A stretch of DNA of 64,000 nt from positions 12,949,488-13,013,487 of the forward strand of contig JABAKD010000020.1 in NCBI GenBank assembly GCA_012845835.1, given 5' to 3'. A program made the position numbers and the translations under genes. The DNA comes from Undaria pinnatifida (taxonomy: Eukaryota > Sar > Phaeophyceae > Laminariales > Alariaceae). Below are positions 55,901-63,199 of this stretch, piece by piece; the stretch's first letter is position 1; each line of letters begins with the position of its first letter. The notes below the pieces were generated by a model that was given only the letters and a program-made list of their open reading frames with translations, was not told the DNA's origin and ran no database searches.

Positions 55901-58333
55901 TAGTACCCAACATGTCAAGAGCATCTCCACCACTACCACCTGACACTGCCACTGCTACTATTACCATTACTGACACGACCACTTACGTCTGCCACCTACC
56001 ATTACGAGTACCACTTACAGCTACCCCTACCACCTACCACCGTACCAGAAATTAGGCCCCGCGCCCATGTAAGCCCATCAGTTGTAACAGTATGCTGGGG
56101 ATTGGGTATACTGCCAGTATACTGACGCATACCAGTACACCATGACAATTTGAGGTTCGCAGTGCTCCCAGCAGCATCACGGCGCCCAAACTAATGAGAA
56201 TGCTCCAGTACTCGCCGTATCAAATCCCGAAATACACCAAGCATTAACCAGTACCTTCAGTGTCAACCTTCAAATATACGGTACTGGTACTGGCGGACAC
56301 TGTCACGACCTGCCATGCACGCTGTACCAGTACTGGTGGATAATGTCACGACTTACCTGTGATGTTAACGCGGTTGGTACCCAGGACATCAAGCGCGTCC
56401 ACAGTCAGGAACTCGCAAGGCAGGTCCAAAAAGCTCATGTTAAAATTGATCTGGAGCTGTTATATTTCCGAACCGGAGTCGTTGCGGGTTTCCATTCATT
56501 TCATCGGCGGCGCGTTTCACGAAACACGAAACGCCGGCCACAACGTCCATACGGGCGCGAGTCGGAGCGGCAGGGCGCGGGGGAGGGGAGGAGAGGGCAA
56601 ACAGAAATCAAGACGAGCGGATAAAAACCGTGAAAAACCGCGATGTCGTCAGTTCACTGCGTGGTCAATCCATATATTGTTCGGTCGGTCGGTCGGTCGG
56701 TCGGTCGTGTGGTAGGTCGGTCAATCGGTTATATGTTATACAGGATTGCTGAGCCCCGAGGAACAGGGGCGAAAATGGACTACGGGAAAAACTTTGCGGA
56801 TAGTCCGGAGTACTATGGTATAATGCGAATTATATCACGGCGAAGGAGCACTGATAAAGCATACCAGAGGGCACACTAAACGACACCCCTTCACCACTGA
56901 GAACAAAAAAAAAACAAGTAATTTGTCGCCGCAAAAAACGCGGGTGCAGCGCAACAAACACGCCACAGCAGGAACACCAACTCCAGTCCTATTGTACAAA
57001 GCAGAGCTGTGCAAGCTAGTGCTACAAAGTGAATGCTGCTGAAAACGTTGTTGCGGTATACCAGGTATACGAGCAACTGCTGCTGTTCTGCTGCCGCTCC
57101 GCTGCTGCGGCGCTACAAAGGCTACAGCCCATTGCGGCTTTGAAAACAAGACAAAAACGAGTACTGTGATACCGGCACAGGCACAGACTACAAGAACAGC
57201 AGTACCGGTACTGCTCTACATTGCTTCTGTTCTACCTTTTGCTGCTGCTCTGGTTATGATACTGTTGCTGTACTCCTGTTGACGTACTGGCCGTCCATAT
57301 CTTTGTTTCTTATTTTTTCGATTTTACTTTCCAGCTCATCTCGTAAGAGATTTTGCCCTCAGCGAGCTTCCGGACAAACCGTGGTCACAGGTGTCGTCCC
57401 TTCCTTCTTCCCCCCCCCCCGTGCGTGCCTATCGCGCATATGGTTCCGCATTCCCACCTTTCAGCTTCTTATGCTCGTCGATTCGTATCGAATTCCGCCA
57501 ACTCGCGCTCTAACACTTTCGGCCTGTCATGTTGTAAGACAAGAGACTCTTGCGGGGCTCGAACCTACGACGTCGACCTCAACGGTTGCGGGGCTTACTA
57601 CACTGAATCACTAGGAGACCAGAGACGCCGGCTGTACCTGGTATTCATACCAGGTACCTGGAATTCAGCGGAGGAATACGTACGGCTGTGTGTGTTCTTG
57701 TCACACACAGGGATCTGTATTTTTACGGGCACAAAAACACACCAAAAAAATGTTACGATGTAATAAGCCACTGGACCTCATCGTGTGTCTCTGCTTTTCA
57801 TGGCCACCCAGCCCGACGAACACTACTCACCATCAGGGTCAACGGGTAAGCTGCTGCTGCTGCTGCGGTGTTGGTGGAGTCCAGCGTTTGTGTGTTTTCA
57901 GGTACCTGGTATGGGTACAAGTATGCTGTACTACGATGTGAATGCTTTTCTATTGATAGGGGAGAGCTCAAGTTCCCCGTACGGGGTGGTGCGACGAGTA
58001 GAACAAGCAGTCGAGAAAGCCCGAGCCAAACTGGCGTCTGCTTCATCAGTCGCCTCTTCTGCCACTCCCACTAAAGCAACAGCAGCGCACGCCCAACAAC
58101 AACAACAACAACGGTGGTGGTGGTATCTATGCTCAGCTTGCCTTCGTTTCGGAGACATTGTCCACCACGACGTAGCTCTCGATCGGAGCCCGCATAAACG
58201 AGAAAAGTTCCACCTGGAAGAGCAAGAGCATTACCACCCCCGTCACCGTCGAGAACCAGCCGCCCATCGCCGTCGACTGTGAGAGATCCGTCGGGATCTT
58301 GGGGAACAAGTCGAGCATCCTCCAGACACCCAT
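43844..58333 (-). CDS. PDI-C / PDIL5-3/5-4-like ERV41/46-thioredoxin fusion protein (13 exons, complete)
   Basis: Early-secretory-pathway membrane protein: a thioredoxin domain inserted between the ERGIC N-terminal and COPII-coated ERV domains, the plant/algal PDI-C arrangement. Known relatives cycle between ER and Golgi with the large domain in the lumen; a thiol-disulfide or cargo-receptor role is inferred. Exons in order: 58333-58142, 56450-56357, 55349-55303, 53510-53439, 52788-52685, 51194-51050, 50588-50475, 49424-49284, 48391-48317, 47599-47501, 45863-45789, 45229-45083, 43906-43844. They join in frame to 455 codons. Helix 1 is about residues 27-47, the CGWC active site 171-174, ERV domain about 270-420, helix 2 about 421-444. 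Possible N-glycosylation sites: N68, N93, N307. The C-terminus RQLK is not a KKXX signal. All introns are GT-AG except intron 1 (GC-AG). Introns carry SINEs, a MITE and dispersed repeats. Confidence 0.88.
44963..45047. mobile_element. Second copy of the TTAA MITE, in PDI-C intron 12
   Basis: It is in inverted orientation relative to the 59.4 kb copy. It shares the interior (gccccaaaaccgttccct, ccaaaaacgggtttcc) and ends at TTAA (45048-45051); the left flank is TCAA. About 85 bp, diverged. Confidence 0.65.
45083..45229 (-). CDS. PDI-C exon 12: second membrane helix
   Basis: 49 codons, phase 0 (tctgcag acceptor, ctg|gtgagc donor). RFAYNLSPMSVLV is the F-Y-LSPM hallmark of ERV41/46, followed by FITKVLAIIGGTFSL, the start of the C-terminal helix. 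Confidence 0.9.
45789..45863 (-). CDS. PDI-C exon 11
   Basis: 25 codons, phase 0 (tatatag acceptor, cag|gtgggt donor). VVGSTYQLSS and WHGYQMVANSQ fill the expected strand between HHYLR and the NLSPM motif. A decayed copy of its 5' part lies at about 46020-45960. Confidence 0.74.
45960..46020 (-). repeat. Copy of the 5' part of PDI-C exon 11 in the preceding intron
   Basis: On the minus strand, ttggattcgacgtttggtgc and cagctgagctcgatgaaagc parallel the exon (gtgggttcgacgtac, cagctgagttcaatgaaagt). The flanks are too decayed to splice. Confidence 0.65.
46097..46192. repeat. 17-bp minisatellite GGTACAAACCACGACAA
   Basis: Five consecutive units, one shortened, in PDI-C intron 10. Confidence 0.95.
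46985..47310 (+). mobile_element. tRNA-derived SINE, copy B, in PDI-C intron 10
   Basis: Head with B-box AGTTCGAGTCC near 47065; body and tail co-linear with copy A, ending ccacggcctgtccagaagc. It is antisense to the host gene. Confidence 0.75.
47501..47599 (-). CDS. PDI-C exon 10
   Basis: 33 codons, phase 0 (ttttcag acceptor, cgg|gtgaga donor). It encodes TPLDGNVYIAKEYHQAPHHY; the HHYL end fits the family H-YL strand. Confidence 0.84.
48317..48391 (-). CDS. PDI-C exon 9
   Basis: 25 codons, phase 0 (gaatag acceptor, aag|gtcaga donor). AMTNLSHIVHHMSFGEDPP matches the NLSH-I-H-SFG motif of the ERV family. Confidence 0.87.
48965..49258. repeat. (CATAC)n microsatellite in PDI-C intron 8
   Basis: About 45 units, interrupted once at 49110-49165. 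It ends 26 bp before the exon 8 donor. Confidence 0.96.
49284..49424 (-). CDS. PDI-C exon 8: start of ERV domain
   Basis: Encodes WPGCMVSGHIMVNRVPGNFH and KNHNFHG, the conserved opening of the COPII-coated ERV domain. Donor ggg|gtgagc. Two in-frame acceptors exist (before 49424, or before 49445, which would add seven residues); I cannot choose between them. Confidence 0.8.
49725..49850 (-). repeat. Copy of the intron end and head of PDI-C exon 8
   Basis: On the minus strand, gtcctcggaagttccgcaac preceded by ttttccgcggaaacgcgc mirrors aatcctcggaaggtccgcaa preceded by ttttctcgacggaacgcgc at 49500-49415. Confidence 0.62.
50475..50588 (-). CDS. PDI-C exon 7: end of thioredoxin domain
   Basis: 38 codons, phase 0 (cctccag acceptor, ctg|gtgagc donor). 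AFPTLKLFLEGE contains the cis-Pro strand, followed by YAGHRTVQDFSTFLYSK, the last thioredoxin helix. Confidence 0.87.
50920..51005 (-). repeat. Copy of the tail of PDI-C exon 6, with donor
   Basis: On the minus strand, aactctgcaccgacaaatt ... aatgcgagtgagaagcttga parallels atctctgcaccaacagattc ... aatacgggtgaggagtttga at the real exon end. Confidence 0.7.
51050..51194 (-). CDS. PDI-C exon 6: CGWC active site
   Basis: Acceptor atccag, donor cgg|gtgagg. It encodes (W)CGWCQRLMPTLEALAEAM and SIATVDCTQEKNLCTNRFGI. The CxxC motif is intact, so redox activity is plausible. The exon tail is copied at about 51005-50920. Confidence 0.88.
51300..51743 (+). repeat. Dispersed repeat G, copy 2, in PDI-C intron 5
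   Basis: Runs from gtgtactcagtttgtgcatg through ggacggagcatgtcgggttt, aagcgccgtgaggtgttcgg, ctggtgtggccactccagag to ctccaccccgcacaacatga. It contains one extra insertion after cgtagtcgtatgaccata. Confidence 0.85.
52685..52788 (-). CDS. PDI-C exon 5: start of thioredoxin domain
   Basis: Acceptor gtttcag, donor ctg|gttagt. It encodes VLTDDTFDQWIK and VTFVAFHAP, the first helix and core strand of a thioredoxin fold. It ends two bases into the Trp codon preceding CGWC. Confidence 0.87.
52945..53020. repeat. 38-bp exact tandem duplication in PDI-C intron 4
   Basis: agcagcagtgaagacaaaga + caaagaaggacacata occurs twice in a row. Confidence 0.92.
53439..53510 (-). CDS. PDI-C exon 4
   Basis: 24 codons, phase 0, acceptor attgcag, donor cag|gtaaca. 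It encodes AFHGRNKQQRDILKYDKGV, a linker before the thioredoxin domain. Confidence 0.82.
53570..54180 (+). repeat. Dispersed repeat G, copy 3 with duplicated head, in PDI-C intron 3
   Basis: A partial head (53577-53695) is followed by a complete copy (53765-54165), ending ctccaccccgcacaatatga. Confidence 0.85.
55090..55260. repeat. GACGGGACTA-type minisatellite in PDI-C intron 3
   Basis: Repeated gacggg(a/c)ctagac units, best at 55138-55210. Confidence 0.85.
55303..55349 (-). CDS. PDI-C exon 3
   Basis: A 47-nt exon coding (G)REVQKWHLDPVGVKQ, enters in phase 1 and exits in phase 0, donor cag|gtaggc. The acceptor is not pyrimidine-rich; using an AG five bases upstream would add one codon-equivalent without breaking frame if position 55352 starts the exon. 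Confidence 0.72.
55883..55939 (-). other. Possible cassette exon: copy of PDI-C exon 2 tail with both splice sites
   Basis: 57 nt between acceptor gtgtcag and donor acag|gtaggt. It enters and leaves in phase 1, so it could be included without a frameshift. It encodes GGSGGDALDMLGTSRVNVT, beside the exon 2 end ALDVLGTNRVNIT. Use is unproven. Confidence 0.45.
56357..56450 (-). CDS. PDI-C exon 2: ERGIC N-terminal domain
   Basis: Acceptor ctccag, donor acag|gtaagt. It encodes INFNMSFLDLPCEF and ALDVLGTNRVNIT, the conserved core of the ERGIC N-terminal domain. The tail is copied at 55939-55883. Confidence 0.88.
56677..56708. repeat. (GGTC)n microsatellite in PDI-C intron 1
   Basis: Seven perfect units near 56681. 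Confidence 0.93.
57340..57620 (-). mobile_element. tRNA-derived SINE, copy C, in PDI-C intron 1
   Basis: The same body and 3' end as copies A and B (accgtggtcacaggtgtcgt, cgcatatggttccgc), but a clearly different tRNA-like head (B-box GGTTCGAGCCC, minus strand near 57560). It lies in the sense of the host gene. Confidence 0.7.
58142..58333 (-). CDS. PDI-C exon 1: start, first membrane helix
   Basis: I chose ATG at 58333-58331 (MGVWRMLDLFPKIPTDLSQS). It aligns with the family start, where the Phe-Pro-K-Ile-Pro motif precedes the helix WFSTVTGVVMLLLFQVELF. The frame stays open upstream but without ATG. The exon ends VVVDNVSETK at a GC donor, aag|gcaagc. Confidence 0.84.
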
Positions 58334-58833
58334 GATCACGAGCGTTGGGGGGCTTTGGCCCAGCAGACAGAGAGCTCTAAGCTGGAGGGAGGAGGGGGGG
58401 TTGAGATTGCGATAAAGGGTTTCCACGTCAATGGTTGAAGCTTCTCTACACCGGGAACTGGGGACAGGGTGCTCGTGTTATTTGTTTTTTTCCGAGTGCA
58501 TCCTGGATCGTGCGATTTTTGTTCAGTTTTTGGTTCCCCATCCGTGTGTTCGTGTGCGTTTTCTCTCGGCTCTGTTCCTGGTTCGTTTCATCTGCGGCGA
58601 CGATATGGTTCTGTGTTTGGACCACACGCGGGGCTTGTATATTCCCAGGAATAATAATAATAACCGTCGCAGACCTTAGGTATTCCACGCTTTGCTGGGT
58701 GTGGGTTTGATCGATTTGCCTAAAAAGAAAGGCAGCACGATCTTTTCCGTTATGTTTTCCCCAGTTTTCTGACGATTATGTCTCGTAGAGTACAAAAAGC
58801 TGCCCGACTGGCAAAAAGTGTTGCTGCTGTGCT

Positions 58834-58864
<31 letters not shown>

Positions 58865-59358
58865 TGAGGATCGAGACTAACAGGTTTACCAGGAATCTTA
58901 CGGCAAATGATGCTCCCTGGAACGCGTACGTACGTAGTAGTTACTACGCGCTGTAAGATCTTCGTCCGATCGTCCAATCAATGTTGTTATGGCATTGCGC
59001 CCTGGAAGCCTCAAAAGGCGTAAGATCGTCAAAATATCTAGATACACGTGTGCTGGATATAAAAGGGTTCCACATGCCTTTGAAGGTATGTGTGTACGGG
59101 AAAAGGGGATGATGCCTCTGCTTCGTGGAATTGCACGCGCGTTCAGTGCGTCCGTGGCGTGTGTGGAACTAATTCAAGAAGAGCTTAGACTATCTAGTAC
59201 TGTATATGTAACAAGTGAGTGACCAACCAACGTGGAATCTGCCTAGTAGAGAGACCTGCAAAGAAAGGGCGGTCTGTGTTTGTAACAGCCCCTAATATTA
59301 TTTAATAAAAGTATTGCAACGACGTCAGCTGTGAGTTCGACCAATTTAGGGTCGATAG
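58334..59358. other. 5' flank of the PDI-C gene
   Basis: No upstream gene seen. A pyrimidine-rich run ending in ctccag on the minus strand (about 58400-58383) could be a splice acceptor for a 5' untranslated exon. A (CTG)n tract lies at 58821-58860. A fragment with cagctgtgagttcgac, related to the repeat E hairpin motif, is at 59325-59345. Confidence 0.5.
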
Positions 59359-60860
59359 TGTTGAGTTTATTAGTAGTGGGGTATTAGTCCGTTTGACCAC
59401 TTCTTGCAAAAGGTTAACCCCTTTACAACTGGAAACCCGTTTTTGGGGACAAAATTACTTGGATTTAGTATAGGGAACGGTTCGGGGGCTCTAAAGGGGT
59501 TAACTAACAGCTTACCCAAACTCAGCCTTACAACACTCTCCCCCCCTAAAACGACGGGATAGCAGGTCGGCCGGATGTACGGGCGGACTTGTCAACATAT
59601 CCAAGCCGTTTCATTTCCTGGGTAGACCTGGGAGAGTATTTTTGAAGTTCGCCATGATATACATGGGGAAAGTCTGAAAAAGTTTATTATGGTGGATGTG
59701 GGACTCGAACCCACGATCCCAAAAAGGGAGAGGGGGGGATGAACATGTTCGCGTAAAAGGCGACGCGCCGTCACCGCAGCTATATTGTTGCGCGACGCGT
59801 TCCTGGGGGGGAGCGCGCAAAGCGCAGGGTCCCGTGCCATGGTTGATGGGGGCGGCGTTGGGAGCGCGTACCCCCATTGCCGAGTTTATACCGCGGCTGA
59901 GGGAAACGGCGCTGGAAGCGCGGTTCCCGTCGGCGAACTCAGACCATGACAGAGGGGAACGTCGCTGGAAGCGCGGGTTCTCGCTGTAGAAAAAAAAAGA
60001 AGGACAAAAAAAATACCTGACTGGAGGAAACCACGCTTGAAGCGCTAGTTCCCGCCGCCGGTAGTACGCCGTGGGAATCATCCGCAGACGGAGTAGGAGC
60101 CCGTGGGCTTGACAGAGGCAATCTGTGCTGCGTTACTGGACAGGCTAGCAACAGAACACGAACATCTTCTGAAACCAAAAGAGATGCCCCCCGACAGTGT
60201 TGTCGACGGTGCCGTACCGCCGTCGAGCTGTTGATTGCCGTTACGGAATGTGCCAGGCTGGCGCGCGAGAGTATTTCCGCCCGGGTTGTGGTTGGCTCCA
60301 AAGCGCATTCGAGAAGCAGGAGCGGGGGCAGAAGAGGCGGGCGAGCGCGGGATACCACCATCGTGATCCGATGTGTATGTGGTATCGTTGTGACAGTTTA
60401 CCTGGCCCTGATCCTGGTGGTACCCTCGCGATTGAAGATGGCGACGAATTTTCTTCTTGTCCTGCCGACGACGCCATTATGTAAGGATATTGGGCGGAGA
60501 CACAGAGTGTCCCCTGCAGGTCTGCCAATAATTGAGCAGGTCCTCGGAGAGTGATCACTTTCTCAGCCTTCGTAGTCGTAGCTTTATTCGATTCCACCAG
60601 AGTCACGGATGGCTCCTGAGATCGGAGGCACGCGCCTCCGATCTATTTCCGGACTTTCCCGAATAGAAAACGCCAACCTTATCATACGATAACCCATCCG
60701 AATTATCTCTAGTACGGGTAATTACAGGCCTTCCAAGGCCGTATCTTAACACCTATGGTCTGTCGACGACGCCATTTGTTGAGGTTATTAGTGGGTACTA
60801 GTCCGTTTGACTACATGCAAAAGGTTAACCAATAGCTTACCCATACCAAGCCTTATAACA
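59359..60860 (-). mobile_element. TRIM-like small LTR element (about 1.5 kb)
   Basis: Read on the minus strand: LTR 60860-60777 (84 bp, starts TGTTATAAGG, ends AACCTCAACA); two bases later TGGCGTCGTCGACAG, which fits a primer-binding site; a ~1.2 kb interior; a purine tract at 59547-59536; and a second LTR 59535-59359 (TGTTGTAAGG ... AACTCAACA) enlarged by a nested MITE. No RT is seen. One interior minus-strand frame begins MASSAGQEENSSPSS (about 60476). I could not see a target-site duplication. Alternative: an internally deleted relative of the gypsy element next door. Confidence 0.62.
59418..59499. mobile_element. 82-bp MITE with TTAA target duplication (piggyBac-type)
   Basis: TIRs CCCCTTTACA / CCCCTTTAGA, flanked by TTAA at 59414-59417 and 59500-59503, nested in the TRIM LTR. 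The sister LTR at 60777-60860 keeps the empty site (gcaaaaggTTAAccaatagc), so the insertion is directly visible. TTAA targeting with CCC ends is the piggyBac signature. No transposase is present. Confidence 0.8.
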
Positions 60861-61033
60861 ATACTCCTTTTGGCAAGCTGCGTACTCAATCAATCGCCCG
60901 TCTTTAGTAAGTTTCGTAAATCAAAACCTAATATAAGATGACATTTTATTATGTTACCTATCATGTATAACTAATTAACATACCAACAATTATATGAACA
61001 CTTTGATGTACTAATAACCTTTCCTAATTTTAT

Positions 61034-61245
61034 TATATGCATGGCGTCGTCGGCAGGACCATGGGTTTCGGGGACGTGGGTTCGAATCCCGCCATCCACA
61101 ATACTAAATTTTTTCAGACTTTCTCCATTTCGAACTTGAAAACTCTCCCCGGAGTTTACCCAGGAAATGAAACTGCTTCGATATTGACACGTCCGCCCGT
61201 ATATCCGGCCGACCTGCTATCCCGCCGTTTCAGGGAGGGAGTGTT
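61034..61245 (+). mobile_element. 3' end fragment of the TRIM family, in opposite orientation
   Basis: It matches the minus-strand interior at 59720-59536: a tRNA-like 3' half (gggttcgaatcccgccatcc), ttcagactttc, acccaggaaatgaaac, cgaccTGCTATCCCG, then purine tract AGGGAGGGAG running into TGTTGTAAGG. It starts with ATGGCGTCGTCGGCAGGACC, also found at about 60476 and 60775 on the minus strand. Confidence 0.65.
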
Positions 61246-61331
61246 GTAAGGCTTAGTTTGGGTAAGGAATTGGTTAGCCTTTTGCAAGTGGTCAAACTAA
61301 GCCTTACAACACCCTCCCCCCCCGAAACGGC
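61222..61331. repeat. Long palindrome made of two facing LTR starts
   Basis: About 40-bp arms: CCGCCGTTTC-purine tract-TGTTGTAAGGCTTAGTTTG on the left and its reverse complement on the right, spacer about 31 bp. It looks like two element ends joined head to head; the gypsy remnant begins right after it. Confidence 0.75.
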
Positions 61332-62212
61332 GGCCATTTCGGAACCCTCTTTCGCAGCAGCTGCAGCCACGGCCTTGCCATCGCCTGCCCTGCTCGGGCG
61401 TTTGACTCCCGAACAAAGGGTTTCGTTCTTGCGCGTTAGGCACCGCCTGCCGGGGCATCTGCGCGAAATAACTTTCGACCTACAACATAGCCCGAAGTGG
61501 GGAGCCCTGCGGCCATCGAAGAACTAGGTGACGTCCTCTGCGAATTTCCGGATGTTTTTTTCCAGCTCCAATACGGATTTTGGCTCCTGCTCTCTGATTC
61601 CCTCCGAAATTTAGGTATCGAAGGGCAGTGTGCCGGTCACCTCCCGGTCACATCGCATCAACCCGATTTTGGCCAAAGAGGTGGCCGCCACCCTCAACCA
61701 GTACCTCGCTGCCTCTCTGATCCAACACTCGACTTCGCCATACCCGAGCCCACTGGTGGTCGTCCCGAAAAAATATGGCGGTGTTCGGATCACTGCTAAC
61801 TACAAGAAACTCAACGACAATAGCAGACTTCGCCAGCTACCCATCCCGCGCGTGGATCAGGTCCTGGACTCTTTGGGCAAGGGGCGCGTTTTCTCCCTTT
61901 TCGACCTAGTGTCGTCGTTTCACCAGAACACCGCCCACAAGGACACAGTTCCACTCACGGAATTCTGCACCCCCACTGGCCTTTACGAGTGACTGGTTAT
62001 GCCTCAGGGCAGCAGCACATCGCCTGGTTGGTTTGTGAAGGTGATCAACGAAGTTACCAAGGGCTTAGAACAGATTGCGGCATACCTGGACGATGTGATC
62101 GTGTTCAATTCAGACCCGTCGGCCCACGTCAAAACCATCCGTGCCCTCTTCGAGCAACTGCGCAAGCACAACCTCAAGCTCTCCCCCCCGAAAGCCAGAC
62201 TCGGGTGAAGCT

Positions 62213-62335
62213 CTTCACAAAATAGAGTTGGTTGAACCCGGATGGGTTGTCATTGAACGCCTTTCTGTCCAACACTGTCTAACACCTCGCTCTCCTCACA
62301 CGCTTCTTGTTTCCTGTGTTTGTTCAACAGCACAG
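62213..62335. other. Insertion inside the RT reading frame with GT...AG ends
   Basis: The RT frame stops being recognisable after LSPPKARLG and resumes at DADFLSHSISPTGV. The roughly 120 bp between begin ggGTGAAG and end tgttcaacAG, intron-like, but joining at those sites does not restore the frame exactly. Origin unknown. Confidence 0.4.
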
Positions 62336-63199
62336 CGCTCGACGGACGCCGATTTCCTGAGCCACTCCATCTCGCCCACGGGCGTACGCCAAAAAGCCGA
62401 GAAAGTCTCGGCTTTGAGTCTTCATGCCAATGTCCCGCGACCTGAAACAGCTGCGCTCTCTCCTGGGTGGCCTTTCGTACTACCGAAAGTTTCTGCCAGA
62501 TATGTACAAACGGATTCGACCAATCACGGCCTGCCTCAAGAAGGGCGTCAATTATTTTGTTCACGCCGAGCATGGAAGACATCGTGCGTGACATGCTCGC
62601 GGAGCTTGCCGTTCCACCGGTCCTGGTCTTCCCCGATTGGGACGCCGTGGAGGACGGCTCCCGCCCTTTTCGGGTGCACTGCGACGCCAGCATTGACGGA
62701 TTTGGCGCTACGCTAAAGCAAGAACAGCCCGATGGCTCCGTGAGGTCCATTGCCTATGTTAGCCGCGCTACCCTCGATTCGGAAAGACATTAGACGCCGC
62801 TCGATTTGGGAGCAGGCAGCATCCTATGGGCGATCTCAAGCGCCTTCGAGGCTACCTCTGAGGCACGAAGTTTCGCATTCTCTCGGTTGACAAGGCTCTG
62901 GAAGATATCGGAAAAGTTGGGGACCATAACTCGCGAGTCCAGAGGTGGCTCGAGTACCTCACCGCGTTTGACTACACACTCGAGTACCGAAAAGACAACC
63001 CAAATGGTAATGCTGACTTCCTCTCGCGGTTGCCACAGCCGGCGACTGAGCACGACCACTGCGGTTCCGGCCGCCTCACCCCTGTCGACGATGAGGCCAT
63101 ATACCTCGTCAGGGCTTGCGGCCTGCTCCCCTCCTCCACCTCGGTCCCCGGCAACGACTTGGGTGGGCTGGTGCCCCAACCCGATAGCGCCGTTTTGGG

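Noticed and set aside
58143-58426. Upstream GTG as start of PDI-C
   Set aside because: The upstream extension is not conserved in the family and has no ATG; ATG at 58333 fits the expected N-terminus.
59690-59725. tRNA T-arm with CCA (minus strand), also at 61068-61095
   Set aside because: No complete tRNA cloverleaf; the segment belongs to the TRIM element's 3' interior.
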